Shown: positions 9,524-17,970 of the stretch, one piece after another
Numbering within the stretch: position 1 is the stretch's first letter
Layout: each line of letters begins with the position of its first letter
Origin: Oscillospiraceae bacterium
Lineage (GTDB): Bacteria; Bacillota; Clostridia; Oscillospirales; Ruminococcaceae
Direction of reading: 5' to 3'
Length of the DNA stretch: 64,000 bases
Assembly: GCA_017438745.1 (NCBI GenBank)
Contig: JAFRUS010000054.1
Location: 1 to 64,000, forward strand
Program-made: the position numbers and the translations under genes
The notes under the pieces: model-generated
The model's input: only the letters and a program-made list of their open reading frames with translations
Database searches by the model: none
Told to the model about the DNA's origin: nothing

Positions 9524-10675
9524 TTATCTGACTGCCTTTTTCAGAATTTCCGAAAATGTCTCGATGATGTAGTCCACATCTTCCTCGTCGTTGTACTCAT
9601 CAAGGGTGAAACGTACAGATCCGTTTAAATATTCAGGTTTTACGCCCATAGCTTTCAGAACATGGGAAGGTTCGCTGTCGCCGGATGTGCATGCCGATCC
9701 CGCAGATGCGCATATTCCTTTAAGGTCGAGCATGAGAAGAAGCTTTTCTCCGTCAGCACCCTTTATGGAAATGCTGCAGTGTCCCGGAAGCATGTTTTCA
9801 CGGTCGCCGTTAATTATAACGCCCTCGTTTTTCAGAAGCCCCTCCGCCAGTCTGTCACGGAGAGAACGGATACGTGCGTTTCTGTTTTCGGAATCCGGAA
9901 ACAGATCTTCAAGAGCTTTTCCGAGTCCGACTATCGAAGCCACGTTTTCCGTGCCCGGACGAAGTCCGCTTTCCTGTGAACCGCCGAAAAGTATCTGCGG
10001 AACGGAAAGACCGTTTCTGATGTACAGTATGCCGGTGCCTTTCGGTGCGTGAAGCTTGTGACCGGAAAGGGAGAGCATGCTTATGCCGCTGTTCGCAAGA
10101 TCAAACTGCATATGCGGTACTGCCTGAACTGCGTCAGTATGGAAGAGTACCTCGTGTTCTGCACATATGTGGCTTATTTCATCAATCGGCTGGATAACGC
10201 CGGTTTCGTTGTTTGCCGCCATGACAGAAACAAGTGCAGTATCAGGTGTAATGGCCTTTTTTACTTCCTCCGGATCGATGCGTCCGTTTTCCTTTACCGG
10301 AAGGAGTACGATCTCCGCACCTTGCTTTTTTAAATCTTCAAGTGTATTGAGCACAGCCGGATGTTCGATGGCAGTTGAGATAATGCGTTTCTTTCCATCC
10401 GGTGCAAGTGCTTTGTATGTTCCGGCAAGCGCCCAGTTATCCGATTCGGTGCCGCCGCTTGTGAAATATATCTCTGACGGTTCACAGCCCAGTGCCAGAG
10501 CGGCTTTCTGTCTTGCAGTCTCGATGGCTCTTTTGGCTCTTCGTCCGGTGCTGTATACTCCGGAAGGATTGCCGAACTGTTCGGTAAGGTACGGCATCAT
10601 GGCGTCAAGAACGCTCTGCGAGATCCTTGTGGTCGCTGCGTTGTCAGCGTAAACGAATTTCTTTCCCATCTTCAT
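9524..10675 (-). CDS. Cysteine desulfurase (NifS/IscS family)
   Basis: PLP enzyme that takes sulfur from cysteine for Fe-S clusters or thiolated tRNA. 383 residues. Start [19 protein letters not shown] is the family N-terminus. The PLP lysine is in SLSGHKLHAPKGTG and the sulfur-carrying cysteine in SAGSACTSG, within a long loop as in group I desulfurases. ATG 10675 overlaps the rnhA stop by one base (TAATG) with AGAGGA just upstream, so the two genes are translationally coupled. A second ATG lies two codons in. No IscU or ThiI gene is adjacent, so the sulfur acceptor cannot be told. Confidence 0.94.
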   Translation of the reverse strand: MKMGKKFVYADNAATTRISQSVLDAMMPYLTEQFGNPSGVYSTGRRAKRAIETARQKAALALGCEPSEIYFTSGGTESDNWALAGTYKALAPDGKKRIISTAIEHPAVLNTLEDLKKQGAEIVLLPVKENGRIDPEEVKKAITPDTALVSVMAANNETGVIQPIDEISHICAEHEVLFHTDAVQAVPHMQFDLANSGISMLSLSGHKLHAPKGTGILYIRNGLSVPQILFGGSQESGLRPGTENVASIVGLGKALEDLFPDSENRNARIRSLRDRLAEGLLKNEGVIINGDRENMLPGHCSISIKGADGEKLLLMLDLKGICASAGSACTSGDSEPSHVLKAMGVKPEYLNGSVRFTLDEYNDEEDVDYIIETFSEILKKAVR

Positions 10676-11124
10676 TATCCTCTGTATTTGTCACGCTGGA
10701 TGACTGCCAGCTCGTCACAGCGTTCGTTTTCCGGATGCCCGTTGTGACCGCGTACCCAGTTGAATTCCACTTTATGCTTTTTCAGAAGCGGAAGCAGCTG
10801 TTTCCACAGATCAGTGTTCGGTACCGGTGTGTTCTTTTCCTTGATCCAGTTCTTCTTCTGCCAGCCGTATACCCAGCCCTTTGTCACGCTGTTGAAAACG
10901 TACTGACTGTCGGTGGTTACAGTTACGCTGCATGGTTCTTTCAGTGCGGCCAGTGCGCTTATGACTGCAGTAAGTTCCATGCGGTTGTTTGTTGTCTGCG
11001 CATCGCCGCCGGAAAGTTCCTTTTCGTGCTCACCGTAGCGTAGAATTGCACCCCATCCGCCCGGACCAGGATTACCGCTGCATGCTCCGTCTGTAAATAT
11101 TTTAACTTCTTTTAAATTGCTCAT
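10675..11124 (-). CDS. rnhA: Ribonuclease HI
   Basis: Cuts the RNA strand of RNA-DNA hybrids. 149 residues, normal length. The four acidic catalytic residues are present: Asp12 in [14 protein letters not shown], Glu50 in NNRMELTAV, Asp72 in TTDSQYV and Asp137 in [19 protein letters not shown] holds the catalytic-loop histidine. Starts ATG 11124 behind a GGAG site. First gene of the rnhA-cysteine desulfurase operon, read from the promoter at 11163-11191. Confidence 0.96.
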   Translation of the reverse strand: MSNLKEVKIFTDGACSGNPGPGGWGAILRYGEHEKELSGGDAQTTNNRMELTAVISALAALKEPCSVTVTTDSQYVFNSVTKGWVYGWQKKNWIKEKNTPVPNTDLWKQLLPLLKKHKVEFNWVRGHNGHPENERCDELAVIQRDKYRG

Positions 11125-11162
11125 TTGATATTCTCCGTTTTATCCAAAATACGTATAATATT

Positions 11163-11191
11163 ATTATATCTGATATGCTAAATTTGTTCAA
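11163..11191 (-). promoter_or_regulatory. Candidate sigmaA promoter for rnhA operon
   Basis: On the minus strand TTGAAC (11191-11186), 17-base spacer, TATAAT (11168-11163). Confidence 0.7.
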
Positions 11192-11209
11192 GTTGTTTTT
11201 TCTGAAGTG

Positions 11210-11238
11210 TTGAATTAATTAAGTTTATATGCTATAAT
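11210..11238 (+). promoter_or_regulatory. Candidate sigmaA promoter for the GH26 gene
   Basis: TTGAAT (11210-11215), 17-base spacer, TATAAT (11233-11238). The leader of about 170 bases up to the start codon shows no riboswitch that I recognise. Confidence 0.7.
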
Positions 11239-11413
11239 TAATTTAAAGTAAACGATTACTTAAACTGATTGAGATTTAAGTTTCAGGATGTATCAGTTCT
11301 ATGAACGATGGCGAAAACAGATGTAAATGTGTAAACGTTATCTTTTCAAGCCATTACCGGTACTGACGTAAGATCTGAATGTAGTATGACATGTAAATGA
11401 AAGGATGTATTCG

Positions 11414-13357
11414 ATGAAAGTTAATAAAGTTCTGAGTGCAGTCGCTGCACTTGTTCTCACGACAGCTGCTGTAATGCCTGCATCATTTTTAACAGATAAG
11501 GCTTCAGCTGCGGACAACAGTGTAAAGTACGAATTTGAGGACGGAAAGACCGAAGGCGGTAAGATATACGCTAACGGTGATGCTGACGTTGATATGAGCG
11601 ACTGGCCGGAGGGCACGGACTTAAGCGGTTTCTCAGGAAAGGGATTTGCATATCTTGATCAGAAGAACACTACATTAAGTGTTGAAGTTGATATGCCCGA
11701 GGCTGGTCTTTATGAGATGACCGTATGCTATGCAGAACCGAGTGATCCGAGAAAGAAGGTTCAGTATCTTCAGATAAACGGCGTAAACCAGGGAGAGCTT
11801 ACTTGTCCGTACACACTGAAATTTGCCGAAACTTCAGGCGGTATAGTAAATCTTAAGAAGGGTAAGAACACCATTGAGCTCAAGGCTTACTGGGGCTACA
11901 CATTCTTTGACTACATAAAGCTCAAGCCTGCAAGCGAGAAGCTTACAAATCTTACTCCGACAAGAACTCTTTCCGACCCGAAAGCAACTGAATCGACGAA
12001 GAGACTCTACAACTATCTCTGTGACACATACGGCAAACACATCATTTCCGGTCAGCAGGAATACTGCGGTGACCACAACTACAATCTCTGGAACAGTCCG
12101 GACGTATTTATCAAGGATAACGAAGCGGAATTTGAATATATCGAAAAGGAAACAGGCAAGCAGCCAGCGATCCGCGGTATTGATTTCCTTGCCTACAACA
12201 CATCTTCCGACTGGAGAGACCATGCTCCGGAGCGTGCTATCGAATGGACGAACAAGTATCATGGTATCGCTACAGTGACATGGCACTGGAACGTTCCGTG
12301 CGAAAAGGGAAGCGACGACATTGCATTTTACGTTGAATCAGCTAACCCGAAGTTCACAACCTTCAGCTGTAAGAATGCAGTTACCGAGGGTACATGGGAA
12401 CATGAAAAAGTTCTTGCCGACCTTGAACTCATTGCCGGTGAACTTAAGAAATTACAGGATGCAGACGTGCCGATACTCTGGAGACCTCTTCACGAAGCAG
12501 AAGGTGCGTGGTTCTGGTGGGGAGCTGAAGGTCCTGAAGCATGCAAGGCTCTTTACAGACTCATGTATGATGAACTCACAAACAAGTATGGCATACACAA
12601 TCTTATCTGGACATGGACAGGTTCAACATCACCGGAAGCTTCTGAATGGTATCCGGGTGACGATGTTGTTGATTTAGTCGGATACGACAAGTACAACGCG
12701 GCTGACGGTGAACCGAATTTAAGTTCCATAGCATCCACATTCTACAGCCTCGTTCAGAGCACTGACGGCGACAAGATGGTTGCAATGACGGAGAACGACT
12801 CAATTCCGTCACTTGAAAACCTTGTAAACGACAAGGCTGCATGGCTTTACTTCTGCCCTTGGTACATGAATTACCTCACAAGCGAGCAGAACAATCCGGT
12901 TGATAACCTTAAGGAGATATACCAGAGCGAATACTGCATCACACTTGATGAGCTTCCTGACCTCAAGACTTATCCGATAAGCGGAGAAACTGCCAGTAAT
13001 TCGCCGAAGCCAACAGAAAAAACATCTCCGGCACCCACATCACAGGAACCAAAGGTAACAGAAACCCCTGCAGTAACTGAACCTTCAGCAACTCCGGCGG
13101 TTACCGAACCAGTACCGACATCATCACCGAAGGAAACCACATCACCAAAGTCTGAAAAACTCACAAAAGGTGACCTCGACGGCAGCGGCACAATAGACGT
13201 AACAGACCTTACAAACCTAAGTCTTTACCTTTTAGGTGACGTAAAGTTCACTGCAGAACAGGAAAAAGCAGCCGACGTTGACGGCGACGGCAAGATCCAG
13301 CTTACTGACCTCGCAAAGCTCCGTCAGTACCTTTCAAAGAAAATAGACAAGCTTTAA
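11414..13357 (+). CDS. Secreted GH26 beta-mannanase with CBM35 and C-terminal dockerin
   Basis: Endo-acting beta-1,4-mannan hydrolase (family inference) for the cellulosome. The start ATG 11414 (MKVNKVLSAV) is preferred over ATG 11405 because the GAAAGG site (about 11398-11403) is too close to the latter. Signal peptide (about 1-32); CBM35-like module (about 38-172: KYEFEDG...FFDYIKLKPA); GH26 barrel (about 190-500) with the acid/base Glu in WRPLHEAEGAWFWWG (Glu361) and nucleophile Glu in AMTENDS (Glu460); Pro/Thr-rich linker; type I dockerin (last 60 residues) with calcium loops DLDGSGTID and DVDGDGKIQ, ending in KKIDKL. Monocistronic, between its own promoter and terminator. Confidence 0.93.
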   Translation: MKVNKVLSAVAALVLTTAAVMPASFLTDKASAADNSVKYEFEDGKTEGGKIYANGDADVDMSDWPEGTDLSGFSGKGFAYLDQKNTTLSVEVDMPEAGLYEMTVCYAEPSDPRKKVQYLQINGVNQGELTCPYTLKFAETSGGIVNLKKGKNTIELKAYWGYTFFDYIKLKPASEKLTNLTPTRTLSDPKATESTKRLYNYLCDTYGKHIISGQQEYCGDHNYNLWNSPDVFIKDNEAEFEYIEKETGKQPAIRGIDFLAYNTSSDWRDHAPERAIEWTNKYHGIATVTWHWNVPCEKGSDDIAFYVESANPKFTTFSCKNAVTEGTWEHEKVLADLELIAGELKKLQDADVPILWRPLHEAEGAWFWWGAEGPEACKALYRLMYDELTNKYGIHNLIWTWTGSTSPEASEWYPGDDVVDLVGYDKYNAADGEPNLSSIASTFYSLVQSTDGDKMVAMTENDSIPSLENLVNDKAAWLYFCPWYMNYLTSEQNNPVDNLKEIYQSEYCITLDELPDLKTYPISGETASNSPKPTEKTSPAPTSQEPKVTETPAVTEPSATPAVTEPVPTSSPKETTSPKSEKLTKGDLDGSGTIDVTDLTNLSLYLLGDVKFTAEQEKAADVDGDGKIQLTDLAKLRQYLSKKIDKL

Positions 13358-13372
13358 TATTAATCCTTACCA

Positions 13373-13418
13373 AAAACGATCCGCTCACAGAATGAATTCT
13401 GCGGGCGGATCGTTTTTT
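13373..13418 (+). terminator. Rho-independent terminator after GH26 gene
   Basis: ACGATCCGCTC...GGGCGGATCGTTTTTT: strong stem around an inner CAGAATGAATTCTG hairpin, then six T. Confidence 0.9.
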
Positions 13419-13439
13419 ATGTTCGTTAAGGAAACAAAT

Positions 13440-13473
13440 ACCCCCTCCTTGGGGAGGGGGCAGGGGGTGGGGA
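13440..13473 (-). repeat. C-rich intergenic repeat, copy 2 (inverted)
   Basis: Reverse complement matches the element at 2990-3022 nearly base for base, differing mainly in the loop (CCAAGG instead of CCGGGG). Lies between the GH26 terminator and the end of serA. Confidence 0.7.
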
Positions 13474-13489
13474 CAAACCCACCGTTATA

Positions 13490-14656
13490 TTACTTAATAA
13501 CTCTTACTCTGATTACATTTTCAACAGCAGCGAGCTTGCTTTCTGTATCAGCATCAACGCTCTTACCTGTTGCATCGATCATTGTGTAAGCGAAGTCCTT
13601 CTTGCTGTTGCTTAACATGTTTTCGATGTTTACGCCGGCATTGCCGAGAACTGTCGTGATCTTTGAGATTGTATCAGGAACGTTCTTGTGGATGATACAG
13701 ATCTTTTCGCCTGTAGCAGTCATTTCAGCGTTTGGAAGGTTTACTGAGTTTCTGATGTTGCCGTTTTCGATGTAGTCGATAAGTTCTTCAGCTGCCATAA
13801 CTGCGCAGTTGTCTTCACTTTCAGGTGTTGAAGCACCGAGGTGTGGAAGAGCTGTAACGTTCTTTGCACCGATAACCTTTGCATTAGGGAAGTCTGTTAC
13901 ATAAGCTGCAACCTTGTCGCTTTCAAGAGCTTCGAGGAGAGCATCTGTGTCAACGAGTTCGCCTCTTGCGAAGTTGAGGATGCGAACGCCGTCCTTCATT
14001 GAAGCGATAGCGTCCTTGCCGATGAATCCCTTTGTTTCGTTGTTGTAAGGAACGTGGATTGTGAGGTAGTCAGCAGCTTCGAAAACGTCCTTCTGAGTTG
14101 GAACTACAGAAACCTTGTTTGAAAGCTTGAGAGCAGCGTTTACTGAAAGGAACGGGTCTGTGCCGACAACCTTCATGCCGAGAGCTACTGCTGCATTGGC
14201 AACGAGGATACCGATAGCGCCGAGACCGATGATACCGAGTGTCTTGCCCTGGATTTCAGGACCTGCAAACTGTGACTTGCCTTTTTCAACGAGCTTGCCT
14301 ACTTCGTCGCCTTCGTTCTTGAGTGACGGTACCCATGCAAGAGCGTCTGCGATCTTTCTTGAAGAAAGGAGAAGACCAGCAATAACGAGTTCCTTAACTG
14401 CGTTTGCGTTAGCACCTGGTGTGTTGAATACGCAGATACCTTCTTCAGCGCATCTGTCAACAGGAATGTTGTTTACGCCTGCACCTGCTCTTGCGATAGC
14501 AAGGAGGTTTGAAGCGAATACCATGTCGTGCATTGCTGCTGAACGAACCATGATAGCATCCGGCTTTTCAACTGTATCTGAAATGTTGTAGTTTGCTTTA
14601 TTGAAAACATCTGTACCGCAAGCTGCGATCTTGTTTAATGTCTGAATATTATACAT
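13490..14656 (-). CDS. serA: D-3-phosphoglycerate dehydrogenase
   Basis: First step of serine synthesis: oxidises 3-phosphoglycerate to 3-phosphohydroxypyruvate with NAD+. 388 residues, the compact form without the long intervening domain. NAD-binding GIIGLGAIGILVANAA, catalytic Arg in NFARGELVD, Glu and His in the ALPHLGAST region. A C-terminal ACT domain (about 315-388: ICIIHKNVPDTISKITTVLG) may bind serine for feedback control. Start ATG 14656, only 15 bases after the serC stop, so both form one operon. The glyoxylate-reductase alternative is unlikely given the serC partner. Confidence 0.94.
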   Translation of the reverse strand: MYNIQTLNKIAACGTDVFNKANYNISDTVEKPDAIMVRSAAMHDMVFASNLLAIARAGAGVNNIPVDRCAEEGICVFNTPGANANAVKELVIAGLLLSSRKIADALAWVPSLKNEGDEVGKLVEKGKSQFAGPEIQGKTLGIIGLGAIGILVANAAVALGMKVVGTDPFLSVNAALKLSNKVSVVPTQKDVFEAADYLTIHVPYNNETKGFIGKDAIASMKDGVRILNFARGELVDTDALLEALESDKVAAYVTDFPNAKVIGAKNVTALPHLGASTPESEDNCAVMAAEELIDYIENGNIRNSVNLPNAEMTATGEKICIIHKNVPDTISKITTVLGNAGVNIENMLSNSKKDFAYTMIDATGKSVDADTESKLAAVENVIRVRVIK

Positions 14657-14671
14657 GACTGCCTCCGTAAA

Positions 14672-15757
14672 TCAAGCATTTTCTGCTTCGAACTTCTTCA
14701 TGAATTCAACGAGTTTTTCTACGCCTTCGATCGGCATTGCATTGTAGATAGAAGCACGCATACCGCCTACTGAACGGTGACCCTTGAGGTTTTCGAAGCC
14801 TGCAGCCTTTGATTCCTTAACGAACTTAGCATCGAGTTCTTCGTTGCCTGTGATGAAAGGAACGTTCATGAGTGATCTGTCCTTACCTTGTACAGTAGCC
14901 TTGAAGAGCTTGCTCTGATCGAGGAAGTTGTAGAGGATAGCTGCCTTCTTTTCGTTGTGCTTCTTCATAGCTTCGAGGCCGCCCATCTTCTTGATCCACT
15001 TGAATACCTTGCCGCAAACATAGATGCCGTAGCATGGAGGTGTGTTGTAGAGTGAGTCGTTGTCAGCCTGGATCTTCCAGTTCATCATTGTTGGAGTCTG
15101 CTTGAATGCAGGACCGTCAGCGATGAGATCTTCACGAACGATAACGATCTGTACGCCTGAAGGACCAACGTTCTTCTGAACGCCGCCGTAGATAACGCCG
15201 TACTTTGTTACGTCAACTGGTTCTGAGAGGAAGCATGAGCTTACGTCAGCAACGAGTATTTTGCCCTTTGTGTTTGGAAGTTCAGGGAACTTTGTACCGT
15301 AGATTGTGTTGTTTTCGCAGATATAAACGTAGTCTGCATCTTCCGGAATGTCGAGGTCTGAACAGTCAGGAATGTATGAGAATGTTTTGTCAGCTGATGA
15401 AGCAACTGCAACAGCTTCGCCGTACATCTGAGCTTCCTGATATGCCTTCTTAGCCCACTGTCCTGTGATGATGTAAGCAGCCTTACCATTCTTCATGAGG
15501 TTCATAGGAACACCAGCGAAGAGGAGTGAAGCACCACCCTGAAGGAAGATTACCTTGTAGTTGTCAGGGATGTTCATGAGATCACGGAGATCCTTTTCTG
15601 CGTCCTTGATAATTTCATCATAAACCTTTGAACGGTGTGACATTTCCATAACGGACATGCCGCTGCCCTTGTAATCAAACATTTCATCTGCGCATTCCTT
15701 GAGGACTTCCTCAGGGAGAACAGCAGGACCTGCACTGAAGTTGTAAACTCTGTTCAT
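14672..15757 (-). CDS. serC: Phosphoserine aminotransferase
   Basis: Second step of serine synthesis: transaminates 3-phosphohydroxypyruvate with glutamate, PLP-dependent. 361 residues. Starts MNRVYNFSAGPAVLPEEVL, the family signature; PLP lysine in YGGVQKNVGPSGVQIV; C-terminal GHRSVGGMRASIYNAMP. ATG 15757 has GGAGG directly upstream. Upstream gene of serC-serA. The phosphoserine phosphatase gene is not in the window. Confidence 0.96.
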   Translation of the reverse strand: MNRVYNFSAGPAVLPEEVLKECADEMFDYKGSGMSVMEMSHRSKVYDEIIKDAEKDLRDLMNIPDNYKVIFLQGGASLLFAGVPMNLMKNGKAAYIITGQWAKKAYQEAQMYGEAVAVASSADKTFSYIPDCSDLDIPEDADYVYICENNTIYGTKFPELPNTKGKILVADVSSCFLSEPVDVTKYGVIYGGVQKNVGPSGVQIVIVREDLIADGPAFKQTPTMMNWKIQADNDSLYNTPPCYGIYVCGKVFKWIKKMGGLEAMKKHNEKKAAILYNFLDQSKLFKATVQGKDRSLMNVPFITGNEELDAKFVKESKAAGFENLKGHRSVGGMRASIYNAMPIEGVEKLVEFMKKFEAENA

Positions 15758-15789
15758 TGTTAAATAACCTCCATATGAATATATATTAT

Positions 15790-15817
15790 AGTATAATACG
15801 AAATCTGATTATATCAA
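15790..15817 (-). promoter_or_regulatory. Candidate sigmaA promoter for serC-serA
   Basis: Minus strand TTGATA (15817-15812), 16-base spacer, TATACT (15795-15790). Confidence 0.6.
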
Positions 15818-15913
15818 TAAGTGTGTTATAGATATAATGCGCACCTATTTTATTATATTCTTTTTTTTACGATAAGTCAATAATATCAGGCGGTATTTAA
15901 TATCTAAAGTTTT

Positions 15914-15955
15914 ACTGTAAATGTATAATGTATTTGGCAATTATACATCTACAGT
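15914..15955. repeat. Imperfect inverted repeat between serC and nnrE
   Basis: Arms ACTGTAAATGTATAAT and ATTATACATCTACAGT (one mismatch) around a 10-base loop. Not followed by a U-run. May be a regulator site, an RNA hairpin or a relic of a small repeat. Confidence 0.5.
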
Positions 15956-16009
15956 TTAAAGAGGAAAGCGAAGCTTGTTTGTTTTTCTGAGTGCGCAGCA
16001 GATTTTCCG

Positions 16010-16038
16010 TTTACAACGCTCTCTGCAGGTGATATAAT
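16010..16038 (+). promoter_or_regulatory. Candidate sigmaA promoter for the hydrate epimerase gene
   Basis: TTTACA (16010-16015), 17-base spacer, TATAAT (16033-16038), about 30 bases before the start codon. Confidence 0.65.
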
Positions 16039-16068
16039 AAGAACAATAAAAAGACTGGAGATGATCGC

Positions 16069-16692
16069 ATGGAAAACAGGACGATAAGCGTTGAACAGAT
16101 GCGTAAAAGCGATGCTTATACGATAGCTAATTTTGTGGAGAGCAGGGAACTTATGTACCGCGCTGCCATGGGAGTGTATAGTTCATATGACGGCTGGAAG
16201 GGGAAAAATATCGCTATAGTCGTCGGCGGCGGAAACAACGGCGGTGACGGATATGCACTTGCCGGAATACTTAAGAAGGACGGCATTGATTCCGTTATCA
16301 TAAAGGTATCGGAAAAGATGAGCGAGGACGGAAAATACTACAGCGGAATCGCATCTGAGCTTGGTGTCAGAAGTGAAGTGTTTACTCCGGAAACAGATCT
16401 TTCCGGCTGCGACGTTATCGTAGACTGCATTCTCGGAACCGGATTTTCCGGCGAGGTCAGAGGAAATGCCAGAACCGCAATAGATGCAATAAACAGATCC
16501 GGCGCTTATGTTATCAGTGTGGATATCAACAGCGGAATGAACGGCGATACCGGTGAAGCGGTAACTGCCGTGCATTCAGATCTCACCGTTTCCATCGGCT
16601 TTATCAAAAACGGACTGGTAACGGAATCTGCGAAGAAATACATAAAAGAACTTACCAATGTCGATATCGGCATAGTTCTGGTGGATGAATGA
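16069..16692 (+). CDS. nnrE: NAD(P)H-hydrate epimerase (YjeF N-terminal domain, stand-alone)
   Basis: Epimerises damaged NAD(P)H hydrates so that the partner dehydratase can repair them. 207 residues, one YjeF_N Rossmann-like domain: VVGGGNNGGDGYALAGIL near residue 50, DVIVDCILGTGFSGEV near 120 and SVDINSGMNGDTGE near 155 carry the conserved Asn, Asp and Gly residues. In many bacteria this domain is fused to the ADP/ATP-dependent dehydratase (NnrD); here the protein stops after the epimerase half and no NnrD gene is in the window. ATG 16069 lies behind GGAG. Confidence 0.85.
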   Translation: MENRTISVEQMRKSDAYTIANFVESRELMYRAAMGVYSSYDGWKGKNIAIVVGGGNNGGDGYALAGILKKDGIDSVIIKVSEKMSEDGKYYSGIASELGVRSEVFTPETDLSGCDVIVDCILGTGFSGEVRGNARTAIDAINRSGAYVISVDINSGMNGDTGEAVTAVHSDLTVSIGFIKNGLVTESAKKYIKELTNVDIGIVLVDE

Positions 16693-16705
16693 TGAGATAA
16701 AAATA

Positions 16706-16743
16706 GAGCGGTACATCCAAATCAAAACCGGGTGTACCGCTTG
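16706..16743 (+). terminator. Hairpin repeat copy 1, probable terminator
   Basis: Stem AGCGGTACA / TGTACCGCT around a core shared with 20383-20425 (ATCAAAACCGGG). The following bases are only moderately T-rich. Confidence 0.55.
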
Positions 16744-16763
16744 TCTGATAATTTGATAGTGTT

Positions 16764-17692
16764 TTATTCTTCGGCAGGGATCATAATGTATTTTTCATAT
16801 CCACCAATGATCAATGCTGTCCAGTTTATGCCTTCGTTGTCAGGCTCAGAATTGCACCTTGCTGTTTTTGCGTATCTTATTTGTTCATAAACTTGTCCGG
16901 TATCAGTTTTTACGTTTTTAAATTCTATTCGTAATAGTAAATTTGTGAGAGTGCCGTCAGAAAAAGTTCGTTGGCTTACAATGACGTCTATTGTCTCATA
17001 ATCGATTATTCTACCGTCAATTTGCTCGAAAAAGTTATTCCATTCTTTTTCTAAATCATAATTTTTCTTTTGATTTTCGGAAAACAGACTGGACAGTTTT
17101 TGAATATCTTTTCTCTTAAATATTCAAAAACCTGATCAGCTTCTTCTTTAGCGACAGTACAAAGCTGTGTATCTTCATATTCTTCAGATGTATTTTTTTC
17201 AACCCCAATAGTTAGTTGTATCCATCCATCTTCATTTTCACCAATTATCAAAACTAAAGCGCCTATTCCTTCATTTTCAGGACGATTTGTATTTCGTGTT
17301 TCTGTATAGTAGTTAATCTCTTCGTATGTTTTTCCTGATTGCATTGTTATGTTTTTGAATTTAACGCTGACTACCATTAGTTCGATTTCTCCATGATAGC
17401 AAGTGCGTTGAGTAACCATTGTTTCTAATTTTTCATAAGAAACAAATTTATCATCCAGTTCTTCAAAAAACTCTTCACATTCATTTTTTAAATCATGCTC
17501 ATCTCGTTTTTTCTGACAAAATAAAGACGAAAGGTTTTCAATATCTTCATTTTTTAAGTATTCAAAAAGCTGTTCGGCTTCTTCTTTAGTTTCTTTGAAC
17601 ATTCGGTCTTCGTCTTTTATTGTTTTTAAACCACAACTTGTAAATACAAATAGAACAATTACAAGAATAGCAGATAATCTGAAATTTTTCAT
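16764..17692 (-). pseudogene. Tandem-DUF5104-type lipoprotein, broken by a frameshift
   Basis: The intact frame begins MKNFRLSAILVIVLFVFTSC (lipobox FTSC, Cys20) and covers one ~130-residue domain (about 30-165) with KEEAEQLFEYLKNEDIENLS. A second copy then begins (KEEADQVFEYLRE) but leaves frame at the T4 run 17109-17112 (AAAA in the message) and stops at 17051. Adding one base restores a full second copy: DIQKLSSLFSENQKKNYDLE ... TARCNSEPDNEGINWTALII ... ending IPAEE-stop at 16764. The two copies match residue for residue at many positions. So this is either a recent single-base loss in a homopolymer or a sequence error. Related to the DUF5104 lipoproteins of Clostridia (my recognition); function unknown. 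More AT-rich than its neighbours. Confidence 0.75.
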
Positions 17693-17715
17693 ATAGCAAG
17701 TCTCCTTTTATTTTC

Positions 17716-17744
17716 ATTATACCGTTTTTTACAATCTGCATCAA
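17716..17744 (-). promoter_or_regulatory. Candidate sigmaA promoter for the DUF5104 lipoprotein
   Basis: Minus strand TTGATG (17744-17739), 17-base spacer, TATAAT (17721-17716), with AAAAGGAG at the ribosome site just before the ATG. Confidence 0.7.
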
Positions 17745-17879
17745 GGCTTTTATAATGAAATGTGTGCTGCGGCGACTGTACTGAACCATCATTTTAGAAA
17801 AGGTAATTAACATCAATTTTCATCATCATATTTTCAATATGTACGCTATAGGCATCTGATGACAATTTTATAAAACAGG

Positions 17880-17909
17880 TTGCACTTTTCAGACAAGTTG
17901 TGCTATAAT
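17880..17909 (+). promoter_or_regulatory. Candidate sigmaA promoter for the dockerin/repeat protein
   Basis: TTGCAC (17880-17885), 18-base spacer, TATAAT (17904-17909). Confidence 0.6.
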
Positions 17910-17970
17910 ACTAAAAAAGGATTTTACTTATTAAAAGTGAAAAACAATAATGAAAAAGGGGTTTTAAGAA

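Noticed and set aside
9954..10500. Possible selenocysteine or other unusual site in the desulfurase
   Set aside because: All motifs are standard with an ordinary cysteine codon in SAGSACTSG and no in-frame TGA.
10049..11043. Open frames on the plus strand opposite the desulfurase and rnhA
   Set aside because: They are antisense shadows; the minus-strand frames hold complete catalytic motifs.
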